Shown in pieces: positions 36,220 through 46,200 of a stretch of 64,000 nucleotides of DNA. The stretch is taken from the NCBI RefSeq assembly GCF_002812205.1, contig NZ_NPEA01000004.1:372001-436000 (forward strand), written 5' to 3'. The translations under genes were made by a program, and so were the position numbers. Under the pieces are notes generated by a model. It searched no databases. It was not told the origin of the DNA and saw only the letters and a list, made by a program, of their open reading frames with translations. The number at the start of each line of letters is the position of its first letter. The stretch's first letter is position 1. This DNA is from Leptospira neocaledonica. Its GTDB lineage: Bacteria > Spirochaetota > Leptospiria > Leptospirales > Leptospiraceae.

Positions 36220-37383
36220 ATGGATTTCGCTCTTTCAGACGATCAAAAAGCGCTTAGAGGTCTTGCCAGAGATTTTGCAAAAAATGAGATCCGCCCAAAA
36301 GCGGAACATCACGATAAAACGGGAGAATACCCGCTTCAGATCTTGAAAAAGGCCTGGGAAATCGGCTTAATGAATATCCACATTCCGGAAAAGTATAACG
36401 GAGCCGGAATGACTGAGTTAGATGATTCAATCATAGGAGAGGAATTATTCTGGGGTTGTTCCGCAATGGCAACCGCGATCCTTGCGAATAACTTGGCACT
36501 GGCACCGGTGCTTATTGGAGCAAGTGATGAGGTACTAAAAAAATGGGTCCAACCGATGACCGAACAATTCCAACTCTGTGCTTATGCCGTTACTGAACCG
36601 GGCGCAGGTTCCGACGTTGCAGGGATCCGCACTACTGCAAGAAAAGTTGGAGACGAATACATCATCAACGGTTCCAAGATGTGGATCACTAACGCAGGTT
36701 ATGCGGATTGGTTCTTCGTTCTTACTAAAACTGATTCAGCTGCTGGTCATAAAGGTATCACTGGATTTATCGTTAGTTCCAAAACTCCAGGTGTGATCGT
36801 TGGCAAAAAAGAATTGAATATGGGACAAAGATGTTCCGACACAAGAGGGATCACTTTCGAAGAAGTGAAAGTCCACAAAAGCCAAATGATCGGTAAAGAA
36901 GGCGATGGCTTTAAGATTGCGATGGGTGCATTCGATCATACTCGCCCCGGAGTTGCGACAGGAGCGGTTGGTGTTGCAAGAGCTGCCATGGAACATGCAT
37001 TAGAATATGCTAAAACTAGAACCGCATTCGGCAAACCTATCATTGAGAACCAAGCTATTTCCTTCATGATCGCTGAGATGGCGAGAGATATCGAAGCAGG
37101 AAGACTTCTGTGCCACCAAGCAGCTTGGTTGATCGACAACGGTTTCAGAAATACTTACCAAGCTTCTATCGCTAAAGCATTCTGCGCAGATGCTTGTATG
37201 AGAATTACTACTGACGCAGTCCAGGTTTTAGGTGGTTACGGTTTTAACTCCGAATATCCTGTAGAAAAACTCATGAGAGACGCGAAAATTTTCCAAATTT
37301 ACGAGGGTACTTCTCAAATCCAAAGATTGATTATCTCTCGTTACCTGACAGAAGGTAAAGGGATAGAAGGACCGAACCTCTGA
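36220..37383 (+). CDS. Acyl-CoA dehydrogenase
   Basis: FAD-dependent alpha,beta-dehydrogenase of acyl-CoAs, 387 residues, the normal short/medium-chain size. Family signatures are [19 protein letters not shown] and [15 protein letters not shown] (FAD and substrate contacts), [29 protein letters not shown], and the catalytic-base segment [16 protein letters not shown], whose Glu is in the MCAD-type position. It acts in beta-oxidation or branched amino acid breakdown; chain-length preference cannot be read. AAGG lies upstream of the ATG. Its TGA overlaps a probable CTG start of trpE (CTGA), an unusual coupling of catabolic and biosynthetic genes. Confidence 0.95.
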   Translation: MDFALSDDQKALRGLARDFAKNEIRPKAEHHDKTGEYPLQILKKAWEIGLMNIHIPEKYNGAGMTELDDSIIGEELFWGCSAMATAILANNLALAPVLIGASDEVLKKWVQPMTEQFQLCAYAVTEPGAGSDVAGIRTTARKVGDEYIINGSKMWITNAGYADWFFVLTKTDSAAGHKGITGFIVSSKTPGVIVGKKELNMGQRCSDTRGITFEEVKVHKSQMIGKEGDGFKIAMGAFDHTRPGVATGAVGVARAAMEHALEYAKTRTAFGKPIIENQAISFMIAEMARDIEAGRLLCHQAAWLIDNGFRNTYQASIAKAFCADACMRITTDAVQVLGGYGFNSEYPVEKLMRDAKIFQIYEGTSQIQRLIISRYLTEGKGIEGPNL

Positions 37384-38894
37384 AGGAATTTTCCTTAACA
37401 TACGAAGAATTCCTGGAAAAAACAAAGTCCGGGAATTTGATCCCGGTTTTCAAACAAGTTTTCTTGGATTTGGAAACTCCGGTGTCCCTCTTTGCAAAAT
37501 GGGGAGGCACCGAGGCCAAACATTCTTTTCTTCTAGAATCAGTAGAAGGTGGAGAGAATGTTGGTAGGAATTCCTTCTTAGGAAAAGATCCCTATAGATT
37601 GCTCTACGGTAAGAACGGTCTATTCTATGTTTCCAAAAGAAAAGAACCTGAAACTGAAATTATCACATACGATCCGTTATTCCTTTTGGAATATTCCATG
37701 GGAGATGACAAATACGTTCCGGATCATAGGCTTCCTTCTTTCCAAGGAGGGGCAGTAGGTTTTCTCTCCTTTGGCGCTGTACGTTATTATGAAAATATTC
37801 CGGATACTAAACCGGAAGATGAACCGGCTCCTGACGCATACTTTGCGTTATACGACGAGGTTCTTGTAGTAGATCATGTGGATCGTCTTTTGAGGATCGT
37901 CGTAAATGCTCGCCTTTCCGAATACGAAGATCCTAAAGCTTGTTACGAAGCTACATTAGAAAGAATTGATGCAATTGAAAAAGAGATCAGAGAAGGAGAA
38001 CTTCCTGGTTGGGTCAAACATCCGTTAGAATCTAAAGAGAAATTAGAATACACTCCTAATATTCCTGACGAAGATTATAAAAAAGCAGTTCAGAAAGCGA
38101 AGGAATATATTTACGCGGGAGATATCTTCCAGGTAGTTCCTTCCAGAAAGTTGGAATTCCGACCAGGTGTTCCTCCTTTCCAAGTATATCGCGGATTAAG
38201 AACAGTAAATCCAAGTCCTTATATGTATTTCCTCAAGTTGGATGATATTTCCTTGGTGGGATCTTCTCCTGAAATTATGGTAAAATGTAAGGATAGAAAA
38301 ACTTACTTAAGACCAATCGCAGGAACAAGACCAAGAGGGGCAAATCCAGAAGCGGACAGGCTTTTAGAAGAGAATCTTTTAGCAGATCCTAAAGAAATCG
38401 CAGAACATATCATGCTCGTAGACCTAGGAAGAAATGACTTAGGTAGAGTTTGCGAAGCAGGAAGTGTTCGTGTAGAAGATTTTAAAATTATAGAAAAATA
38501 TTCCCACGTTATGCATATCGTGAGCCAATGTTCCGGTATTCTAGAAGAAGGAAAATCGGTTTACGATCTTCTTCGAGCGACTCTTCCTGCAGGAACAGTT
38601 TCAGGTGCACCTAAGATCAGAGCTATGGAAATCATAGACGAGTTAGAAAGAACCAGAAGAGGGATTTATTCGGGAGCCTTAGGTTATATTTCTTACCAAG
38701 GAGATACGGACATGGCGATCGTGATCCGCACTATCTCTTTTTACGGAGAGAAGGCGTTTGTCCAAGCAGGTGGTGGAGTGGTTTATGATTCTTCCCCCGA
38801 AGGCGAATTAGAAGAGACCAAAAACAAAATGGCTGCATTACTCCGAGCTGTTGACTTCGCAAGAAACGGATTGAAAGGAGAATGGAATAGATGA
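37380..38894 (+). CDS. trpE: Anthranilate synthase component I
   Basis: Chorismate-utilising enzyme of tryptophan synthesis: with TrpG it converts chorismate and glutamine to anthranilate. The usual starts in this frame begin only at TTG 37437 (485 residues), which would cut away the conserved N-terminus. The open frame upstream encodes [18 protein letters not shown] and runs back to CTG at 37380, with AGAAGGA at 37365-37371 as ribosome site and a CTGA overlap with the upstream stop; this gives 504 residues. The feedback-site motif [17 protein letters not shown] follows. The catalytic C-terminal half shows [65 protein letters not shown] and [10 protein letters not shown]. It overlaps trpG by four bases. 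Confidence 0.93.
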   Translation: MKEFSLTYEEFLEKTKSGNLIPVFKQVFLDLETPVSLFAKWGGTEAKHSFLLESVEGGENVGRNSFLGKDPYRLLYGKNGLFYVSKRKEPETEIITYDPLFLLEYSMGDDKYVPDHRLPSFQGGAVGFLSFGAVRYYENIPDTKPEDEPAPDAYFALYDEVLVVDHVDRLLRIVVNARLSEYEDPKACYEATLERIDAIEKEIREGELPGWVKHPLESKEKLEYTPNIPDEDYKKAVQKAKEYIYAGDIFQVVPSRKLEFRPGVPPFQVYRGLRTVNPSPYMYFLKLDDISLVGSSPEIMVKCKDRKTYLRPIAGTRPRGANPEADRLLEENLLADPKEIAEHIMLVDLGRNDLGRVCEAGSVRVEDFKIIEKYSHVMHIVSQCSGILEEGKSVYDLLRATLPAGTVSGAPKIRAMEIIDELERTRRGIYSGALGYISYQGDTDMAIVIRTISFYGEKAFVQAGGGVVYDSSPEGELEETKNKMAALLRAVDFARNGLKGEWNR

Positions 38895-39469
38895 TCCTTC
38901 TCGTAGACAATTACGATTCTTTTACATACAATCTGTATCAGTATTTTTCACAGATCGGTAATAAGGTAGAAGTTTTCCGCAACGATAAGATAGATCTGAG
39001 TGAGATCAAAAGACTCGCTCCGAAAGGGATCATATTAAGTCCAGGCCCAGGACGTCCTGAAGATTCAGGAGTTTGTATCGATATTTTAAAAGAATTAGCA
39101 GGACAGCTTCCGATCTTAGGTGTATGTTTAGGTCACCAAGCTATAGGACTAGTCCATGGCGGAAAGATCGTAAACGCTCCCAATATCATGCACGGAAAAG
39201 TAAGCCTGATCGAACACGATGGTAAAGATATCTATAAATCCTTGCCTTCTCCTTTTTTAGCTACCAGATATCATTCTCTTGTAATTCAACCTGAAAGTCT
39301 TCCGGATGTATTGGAAGTTTCCTCTAAAACGGAAGACGGTATTATTATGGGAGTGCGTCATAAGACAAAACCTCATTTATATGGAGTTCAATTTCATCCG
39401 GAGTCTATCATGACTCAAAACGGATTGGAACTAGTGAGAAACTTTTCTCGAATCGTGTCAGAAGCATAA
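38891..39469 (+). CDS. trpG: Anthranilate synthase component II (glutamine amidotransferase)
   Basis: Class I glutamine amidotransferase of 192 residues that supplies ammonia to TrpE. Signatures are [18 protein letters not shown] at the N-terminus, [13 protein letters not shown], the nucleophile segment [16 protein letters not shown] (Cys near residue 80), and the catalytic His-Glu in [11 protein letters not shown]. The start ATG overlaps the trpE stop (ATGA), so the two subunits are co-translated. In some bacteria this subunit is shared with p-aminobenzoate synthase (PabA); direct coupling to trpE makes the tryptophan role primary. The other trp genes are not in the window. Confidence 0.95.
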   Translation: MILLVDNYDSFTYNLYQYFSQIGNKVEVFRNDKIDLSEIKRLAPKGIILSPGPGRPEDSGVCIDILKELAGQLPILGVCLGHQAIGLVHGGKIVNAPNIMHGKVSLIEHDGKDIYKSLPSPFLATRYHSLVIQPESLPDVLEVSSKTEDGIIMGVRHKTKPHLYGVQFHPESIMTQNGLELVRNFSRIVSEA

Positions 39470-39474
39470 ATCAA

Positions 39475-41382
39475 ATGAAAATTTTTTTCCGCTTAATGAG
39501 TTATTCAGTACGTTATAAGTACAGATTTTCATTAGGTATTGCATTCGCTCTTCTAACTGCCGTCTTAAACGCAGTCTCCTTAACCTCGATCATTCCTCTT
39601 TTCGATACTATGGCTGCGGATCCGAACACTCGCTTTCAATTCGAATTTACGGAAGCAGAACAAGAGATCATCACAAAAGAAGAATCCAACTTAGAGATCC
39701 GTTTAAATCCTGTGGAAAGAGCGAAAAAAGTCCTAATCGACGTTAAAAGATGGTCTAACGGACGCACTAAGTATATGGAGCCAAAGGAAGTGGTTTGGGC
39801 GGTTTGTCTCTTAATACTTCCTTTGTACGGACTTAAACTGCTCACATATCTTGCTTCTGTGTATTGCCTAGCTACCGCAGGCTATTGGGCCGTGCGGGAT
39901 ATACGACAGGAATTATTCGAGAAAAACCAAATGCTCCCTCTTACTTTTTTCTTTAAGGAAAAAACAGGGCTTTTAATGAGTAGGATCATCAATGATGTAG
40001 AAGTAGTGGCAGCAGTGATCTCTTCTAATTTCAGAGATGCTACTATCAACTTTTTCTATGTGATTACTCACCTTCTAGTATTACTTTATTTGAATACGGA
40101 ACTTCTACTTATCGCGTGCGGAACCGTACCTTTGATTATTTTGCCTGTGACCTTGTTCACTAAAAAGATCACTAGGTCCACGGAAAGATTTCAAGAGAAG
40201 CTGGCGGACCTGAACGCGAATCTGCAAGAGATGATTTCTGGAATTAAAGTGATCCGTGTTTTTAATACGGAGAAGTTTGAGAAGGAAAAATTTCGAAAGA
40301 TCAACCAGAACGTTTATCGTAGGAATTTTAAAGGACAGTATTACCTACAAATTGCCCCCAGTTTAGTGGAGTTGACTTCTTCTTTAGTGGCTCTGGGATT
40401 TTTTGCGTTAGGTGCAAGGTATATTCTCGCAGGAAATGTGGGCTCCCCATTCACAGTGGGACAGTTTATGGTATTCCTTCTTACACTTCTTTTTCTTCTC
40501 CGCCCATTAACGCAGTTATCTCAGATGGTGGGAAAAATTTCCCAAGCAAGCATCGCAGGAAAAAGGATTTTCGAGATCATAGATCTGGAAACGGAAGATC
40601 ATAGTGAAGAAGAAAAAATAAAAGTTGATAAGGTTACGGACTCCATCCAGTTCAAAGGGATCAATTTCGCTTACCCTGGAACCAACGCAGAAGTATTAAA
40701 AGATATCAACTTAAACGTGAAAGTGGGAGAAACAATTGCGATCGTTGGTGCAAGCGGTTGTGGAAAGTCCACATTGATGGACTTGATCCCAAGGTTCTTT
40801 GATCCGAGCGTTGGATCGATCGAGTTCGACGGACAAAATATCAAAGATCTTTCGCTTGCCGGTCTTCGCAATAAAATCGGGATCGTAACCCAGGACATCT
40901 TTCTATTTCACGGAAAAGTCGCGGACAATATCGCTTATGGAAAACCAGGAGCTAACAGAAAGGATGTGATCCGAGCTGCGAGGCTTGCTCACGCTCATGA
41001 CTTCATCAAACAAATGGACAATGGATACGATAGTATTCTTGGTGTAAGAGGTTTAAATCTTTCAGGCGGACAAAGACAAAGACTTGTGATCGCAAGGGCT
41101 TTATTGCGGGATCCTGAAATTATGATCTTGGACGAAGCCACTTCCGCGTTAGACGCAGAGTCCGAAAGATTGGTGAGTGACGCCTTCCGTAGATTATTCG
41201 CGAACCGTACTACATTTGTGATCGCTCATAGACTTTCTACCATCAAGGATATTCCACGCATACTTGTTATGGACAATGGAAGGATTGTGGAAGAAGGAAA
41301 TCATAATTCTCTAATGGAGAAAAACGGTCTTTATCGAAAACTCACAGACAATCAATACGCCGGAGCGGGGATGCTGCCTTGA
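39475..41382 (+). CDS. MsbA-like ABC exporter (lipid flippase type)
   Basis: Half-size ABC exporter of 635 residues: an N-terminal six-helix membrane domain (about 1-350) and a C-terminal ATPase. The ATPase has Walker [10 protein letters not shown], the Q-loop in [12 protein letters not shown], signature [18 protein letters not shown], Walker [14 protein letters not shown] and the H-loop in [10 protein letters not shown]. The membrane domain has an insertion of about 70 residues in the first loop ([10 protein letters not shown] to [10 protein letters not shown]), longer than in E. coli MsbA (582 residues). It likely works as a homodimer and flips lipid A or another lipid; drug export is an alternative. 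It starts five bases after trpG, and its stop overlaps the next gene as TTGA. Confidence 0.88.
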   Translation: MKIFFRLMSYSVRYKYRFSLGIAFALLTAVLNAVSLTSIIPLFDTMAADPNTRFQFEFTEAEQEIITKEESNLEIRLNPVERAKKVLIDVKRWSNGRTKYMEPKEVVWAVCLLILPLYGLKLLTYLASVYCLATAGYWAVRDIRQELFEKNQMLPLTFFFKEKTGLLMSRIINDVEVVAAVISSNFRDATINFFYVITHLLVLLYLNTELLLIACGTVPLIILPVTLFTKKITRSTERFQEKLADLNANLQEMISGIKVIRVFNTEKFEKEKFRKINQNVYRRNFKGQYYLQIAPSLVELTSSLVALGFFALGARYILAGNVGSPFTVGQFMVFLLTLLFLLRPLTQLSQMVGKISQASIAGKRIFEIIDLETEDHSEEEKIKVDKVTDSIQFKGINFAYPGTNAEVLKDINLNVKVGETIAIVGASGCGKSTLMDLIPRFFDPSVGSIEFDGQNIKDLSLAGLRNKIGIVTQDIFLFHGKVADNIAYGKPGANRKDVIRAARLAHAHDFIKQMDNGYDSILGVRGLNLSGGQRQRLVIARALLRDPEIMILDEATSALDAESERLVSDAFRRLFANRTTFVIAHRLSTIKDIPRILVMDNGRIVEEGNHNSLMEKNGLYRKLTDNQYAGAGMLP

Positions 41383-41795
41383 AACCTTTAGTTCTTGTAG
41401 TCGACGACAATGATCGTTACGCGAATAATCTAAAAACTTATCTCCAAGAAAATGGATGCGAAGTTCTTCGCGCTATAGATGCATCCCAAGGTTGGGATCT
41501 TTATCTTGCAAATAAACATAAACTTAAAGCCATTATCACCGATATCACGATGGAAACCCAGACCTCAGGTCTTTGGATGATCCGCAGGATTTATCAAGAC
41601 GGATTCGAAGGAATTAAGGTAATCGCCACTACCGGCTTCGATGTTTCAGGAGTAATGGCGGTAAGTAAATATTTCCTTCCTTGGTTTGCAGGGGTGGAGT
41701 ATATGGTTCCTAAGGTTCCTTTAAAAAGAGGAGAAGTTATACTTTTACCTACGAGTGGGGTCTTTTCAGATTTTCTAAGCAAACTGAAAGCCTAA
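41379..41795 (+). CDS. Single-domain response-regulator receiver protein
   Basis: A 138-residue CheY-like receiver without output domain. [19 protein letters not shown] has the acidic pair, [17 protein letters not shown] the phospho-acceptor Asp (near residue 52), VIATTGF the conserved Thr, and MVPKVPL the Lys. The usual extra residues at the C-terminus give it a slightly longer last helix. The start is TTG, overlapping the stop of the ABC exporter gene (TTGA), so it is translationally coupled to a transporter, an unusual arrangement. No histidine kinase is adjacent. It is convergent with the nitrilase-type gene and overlaps it by four bases. Confidence 0.88.
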   Translation: MKPLVLVVDDNDRYANNLKTYLQENGCEVLRAIDASQGWDLYLANKHKLKAIITDITMETQTSGLWMIRRIYQDGFEGIKVIATTGFDVSGVMAVSKYFLPWFAGVEYMVPKVPLKRGEVILLPTSGVFSDFLSKLKA

Positions 41796-42922
41796 AACCA
41801 AAGATTATATATTCTATTTTTATTATTCTTAGAAACTGAAACGATTTCCGGTTTTCCATTCCGTACAATGAAAGCCTGGCCATCTGATTCCAGATCCCAA
41901 AGTTTTCCTTGTAGAAATACATTGATCCCATTCTTAAACCCGGATCTAGCGGCTCTCGTTTCAAGCGCATATTTTCTCCAGGCTTGTGCTTCTGTTATCT
42001 TTCCAATATCCTTTAGATCGACATCGGAAGGATTTTTTTCTCCATTATAACCTGCCCAAGGCTGATCCCAAACTGATGTCTCTCCTCGATTGATATAAGA
42101 AGGAACTGCAATAAAATCTGCGCCAGATTCCTTTAAATTCGAATAAGACTCAGGATACCAAGAGTCCGCACAAACCAAAACTCCCATTCTTCCTGCGGGA
42201 GTAGCTATAACTGTTCCTGGTTTCAGATTGGAATCTAAAAATGGTTTTTCTTCTTCCGTTAAAAACTTTTTACGAATCGGTTCTCCCAAAATAGAGCCGT
42301 CTTTTCCAAACACAAAACTCGTATTGAATAAAGAAGAAGGGCCTAAAACAATCTTTCCATTCTGAACGGAAGGAGAAGGTAAAACGATCGAACCCGCTAA
42401 TATGGTCACTCGGTATTTTTGAGCAAGAGTGGAGAAGGTACTCTCATAGATTGCCTGCATCTCATTAGCTTTGATCCTAAATATAGCTGCTTGAACTTTG
42501 TCATTCTCCTTAGAAGTAAATAAATGATATAAAAAGGAAAAAGGATTTCGAAGGATAAAATAGATCATCCCGGATTGTAGTTTGGAAGAAGTATATAAGG
42601 ATGATTTTTCGCCTAAGACTACCAACCAAGTCCCATAGTATTCAGGAAAAATGAAAATTGTCTTATCAGTGATCCAACCGGCCTCTTTTGCTTTTATAAA
42701 ATAAGATTCAGTCTTTTCTAAGAACCTTTTACGATTCGAATAATCACCGGGAGTCATAAAAGGCTCTATTCCAATCAGATTTCCTCCATTTGAATCCTTT
42801 CCATAAGAGTAAGAACTTATCTCAACTGCCTTCTCTTGTGGAGAATTTCCTAAAAAAGAATAAGCCCAAATCATATATATGCAAATTAAGAGCAGAACAC
42901 CGTAAAATGAAAATCTTCCCAT
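41792..42922 (-). CDS. Membrane-anchored nitrilase-superfamily (carbon-nitrogen hydrolase) protein
   Basis: A 376-residue protein with one N-terminal membrane helix ([20 protein letters not shown]) and a carbon-nitrogen hydrolase domain. The Glu-Lys-Cys triad is visible: Glu in [10 protein letters not shown], Lys in [11 protein letters not shown], and Cys in [17 protein letters not shown]. The family hydrolyses amides or nitriles, or condenses N-acyl groups; the membrane anchor recalls Lnt-type acyltransferases, but the usual multiple helices are missing. The ATG at 42922 with GGGAG upstream is preferred to starts seven codons earlier. It is divergent from fas across 367 bases containing operator-like repeats, so the two may share control. 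Confidence 0.85.
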   Translation of the reverse strand: MGRFSFYGVLLLICIYMIWAYSFLGNSPQEKAVEISSYSYGKDSNGGNLIGIEPFMTPGDYSNRKRFLEKTESYFIKAKEAGWITDKTIFIFPEYYGTWLVVLGEKSSLYTSSKLQSGMIYFILRNPFSFLYHLFTSKENDKVQAAIFRIKANEMQAIYESTFSTLAQKYRVTILAGSIVLPSPSVQNGKIVLGPSSLFNTSFVFGKDGSILGEPIRKKFLTEEEKPFLDSNLKPGTVIATPAGRMGVLVCADSWYPESYSNLKESGADFIAVPSYINRGETSVWDQPWAGYNGEKNPSDVDLKDIGKITEAQAWRKYALETRAARSGFKNGINVFLQGKLWDLESDGQAFIVRNGKPEIVSVSKNNKNRIYNLWF

Positions 42923-42973
42923 AAATCCATCTCCCATACTCAAAATAATATTATTTTTTATTAATATAATGTA

Positions 42974-43170
42974 AACGATTGTTCATTAACTCAACCTCGA
43001 GCTATCATAAGTTAAAAAATATTCAATAATAAGCGAACACAATTAACGAACGATCGTTAACTAACTTATTTAACTAACAAATGTTCATCAGCATAATATT
43101 TATGCATTCATATTATAAAATAGGAAAATAGTTATGTATAGCATTTGTTACAGCAGATCAAACAGGTGTT
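42974..43170. promoter_or_regulatory. Array of four TetR-type operator-like repeats upstream of fas
   Basis: AACGATTGTT at 42974-42983 (followed by CATTAA), TTAACGAACGATCGTTAA at 43043-43060 (seven-base arms), AACAAATGTT at 43076-43085 (followed by CATC), and AACAGGTGTT at 43161-43170 (followed by CATA). All but the second share the right half TGTTCA, as in the perfect GTGAACAAATGTTCAC at 16438. From family knowledge, DesT/FabR-type TetR regulators of fatty acid genes bind GAACn4GTTC-like sites. Binding is inference. Confidence 0.55.
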
Positions 43171-43232
43171 CATAATTACGATTTTGATTTTATTAAGTAT
43201 AAAAAAATTTTTTCTTGAAATCAAAACGTAAA

Positions 43233-43282
43233 CTCTTCCATTTCAAATGAAATCTTAACAAATGAAAAATAAAATGGAAGGG
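43233..43282 (+). promoter_or_regulatory. fas leader hairpin covering the ribosome binding site
   Basis: Bases 43233-43243 can pair with 43272-43282 (11 base pairs, one G-U). The 3' arm contains GGAAGGG, the likely ribosome site of fas (ATG 43290). The 28-base loop includes a second small dyad, TTTCAAATGAAA. Folding would hide the ribosome site. Whether anything modulates it is unknown. Confidence 0.45.
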
Positions 43283-43289
43283 TCAGTAT

Positions 43290-46200
43290 ATGAAAACGAA
43301 TTATTCAAGCGGAGCTATATCTTCCGAACAAGTATCACCTATCTTTAAAAATCTTTCCGATCAATCTGCTAAAACATTCGCTACCTTCGGTGGACAAGGA
43401 ATAGATCCAATTCCTGAATTACGATCTTTCTATGAAGAAGGCCATTCTCATTCGGAATTTTGGAAAACTGTATTCTCTTCTATAGAAGAAGAATGTAAAA
43501 CAATCCACAAAGACAGGCTTCTAGGCTCATTACCTTTCGGCTTTCATCTAAAGGATTGGTTGGATCGACCTGAATCGACTCCGGATCATTCCATCTTAAA
43601 AAATTGCACTTACAGTATCCCGCTTATCTTTTTAGCTCAAGCCTCCGCCTTATACAGAGTTGTCCAAGACGAATCTAACTGGGAAACTCTATTTAACGAA
43701 ATTTCAGGTATATTCGGTCATTCTCAAGGAGTATACGCAGGATTCCTGTTATCTTCTTCTCCCGACAAAACTACATTCTTAAAAAATTTATCTCTGATAC
43801 TTAGAAACCTAATCAGTTTAGGAATACGAGTCCAGGAAGAATTTCCACTTTTAGAATTGGATGTTTCTGCAAAAAGATTTCTAAAACCGGACGAGATCGC
43901 TTCTCCTATGGCGGCCTTAAAATCGGAAAACGACCCTCTATTAGCGAAAGAATTAGAAAAATTTAATTTAAATAGAAGCTCCGAAGACACAATATACTTA
44001 GGATTAAAGAATGGACCAAAAGCAAGAGTCGTCTGTGGATCTCCTGAATCTTTACTAGAGTTCAGAAATTACCTTTCGTCCAATAATTTTCCTCACCTAG
44101 ATTCTTGGACATTTCTCAAAATTTCTGCTCCATTTCATAGTCCTCTATTGAGAAGAGTCCCGGTACTTTTAGAAGAAGATGTAAAAAGAATAGGATTCAA
44201 TCCTAAACAATCGGATCTAAGAATTCCTTTATACGATACAAGAGACGGAAGAGACCTCAGAACTGAATCAGATATTGCACTTGCCTTATCTAGGATGGCA
44301 GTGGCGGAAACCTTAGATTGGGAAATCTGTCTGGGAAGTTTAGAAAAAGAGGAAAGTAAAGTTCTACTGATCTCCTTTGGACCAGGAATAGACGCGGAAA
44401 AATTATGCGCACCGATCCTTAAAGGTAAATCCTATCTTATTCGAAACTTAAGCAAATCGGAATCTTACAGATCATTCACCAAAGAAATTAATTTAGAATT
44501 TCCTAAATCATGGAAAGAATTCCAACCGGAAACAGTAGAACTTCCGAATGGAAAAGTTTTTTTAAAAAACAATTATTCAGTTTGGACTGGAAGAGCTCCC
44601 ATCTTTGGAGGAGGTATGACTCCTTCTACTGTTGAACCGGCAATCGTGATCGCTGCTGCAAAAGAAGGATACTTGGTAGAATGGGCCGGAGGAGGACAGG
44701 TAACAGAGGAACTATTCCGAAAAAGAATGGAAGTATTTCGAAAAGAATTACCTCCAGAAGTCGGTATAGTTGTTAATCTTCTATACTTAGATGCCTATTT
44801 ATGGAATCTACAAGTCCCCTTAGTGAAAAAACTCAAAAGTGAAGGAGCTCCTATCGAAGGAGTCACCATATCAGCAGGTATTCCGGAAACGGAAGAAGCA
44901 ATTCGAATATTAAAAGATTTTGAATCTCATGGGATCTGGCTGAATTCTTTTAAACCTGGGACCCAAAAACAGATCCGACAAGTAATCTCTATCGCAAAAC
45001 AAACACCGAATTCAAAAATCCTAATGCAGATAGAAGGTGGAGCCGCGGGAGGCCATCACAGCTGGGAAGATCTGGGAGAATTAGTCCGATCTACGTACAG
45101 CGAGATTAGAGATTGTAAGAACATTATCTTAGCAGTCGGAGGGGGAATCGCAGAACCTCAAGACTCAAAGTCTTGGTTATTCGGAACCTGGGCGGGAAAA
45201 AATCCGATGCCGGTTGACGCGGTATTCTTAGGCACCAGACTCATGGCAGCTAAAGAATGTGCTACATCAGAAAAAATTAAACAAGCTCTGGTAGAGATCT
45301 CCGGATCCGAAAATTGGAAAACTACCCAAGAAGGGAAGAATGCTGGCGGGGTCATCTCTGGAAGATCGGGATTAGGCGCGGATATTTATTACGCGGAAAA
45401 TACTTGGACCAAACTTTCTTCTTTTGCAGAAGAACTTACAAAAGGAAAAGAAACAGAGGAAGCTAGAAAAGCAGTTCAATCCAAAAAGAAAGAATTAGTT
45501 TCTCTTATAAATTCTACTTCAAAACCGTATATCGGTGATCTAGAAGAAATGAGTTATACTCGAATTCTTTCTAGATATTTAGAGTTAACCTGTCCTGGAC
45601 AAAGACTGGTTTCCCCCGAAGGCAATTGGCCGGATCATCCTTTTATAGATAAAAGTTTCAGAAACAGATTTATTGAATTAGTGCAAAGATTCGAGGCTCG
45701 TATCTCTGAACTCACAGATCAAAATTCTATACTAGAAAAAATAGGCTCTGATTTTGATCCGAACACATTTCTGACTGAATGGAAAACTAGATATAAAAAC
45801 GCAGATACAATTCTTATCATGCCGGAAGATACTATATTCTTCTTTGATGTTTGCAAAAGACCGGGCAAACCAGTAAACTTTATCCCAGTTATCGACGAGG
45901 ATTTAGTAAAATGGATCCGCTCCGATTCTCTTTGGTATTCTCATTGTGTAGATATCGAACCTGATTCCTGTGCTTGGATCCCAGGACCGAAAGCAATCAA
46001 AGGAATTCATGAGGCAAACGAGCCAGTTTCTTTGATCTTCCAAAACTTTTTGAAAGTAAATTTAGAGGATTCTAAACCTAAAAAGATTCATTGGGAAAAT
46101 TTATTCGATTCGGATTCCCAAGATAAGAATATTCTAAATTTCTTTCAGGAAGACCAAATTGTAAACAACTCGATCTCCATATTCGAAAACCTTGATGTAA

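Larger units (their letters stand above)
42923..43289. other. AT-rich divergent promoter region of fas and the nitrilase-type gene
   Basis: A 367-base region, very A/T rich, without coding sequence. It holds four operator-like repeats (42974-43170) and, close to fas, an 11-base inverted repeat that can cover the ribosome binding site (43233-43282). A TATAAA at about 43200 could be the fas -10, but no good -35 was found. Confidence 0.6.
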
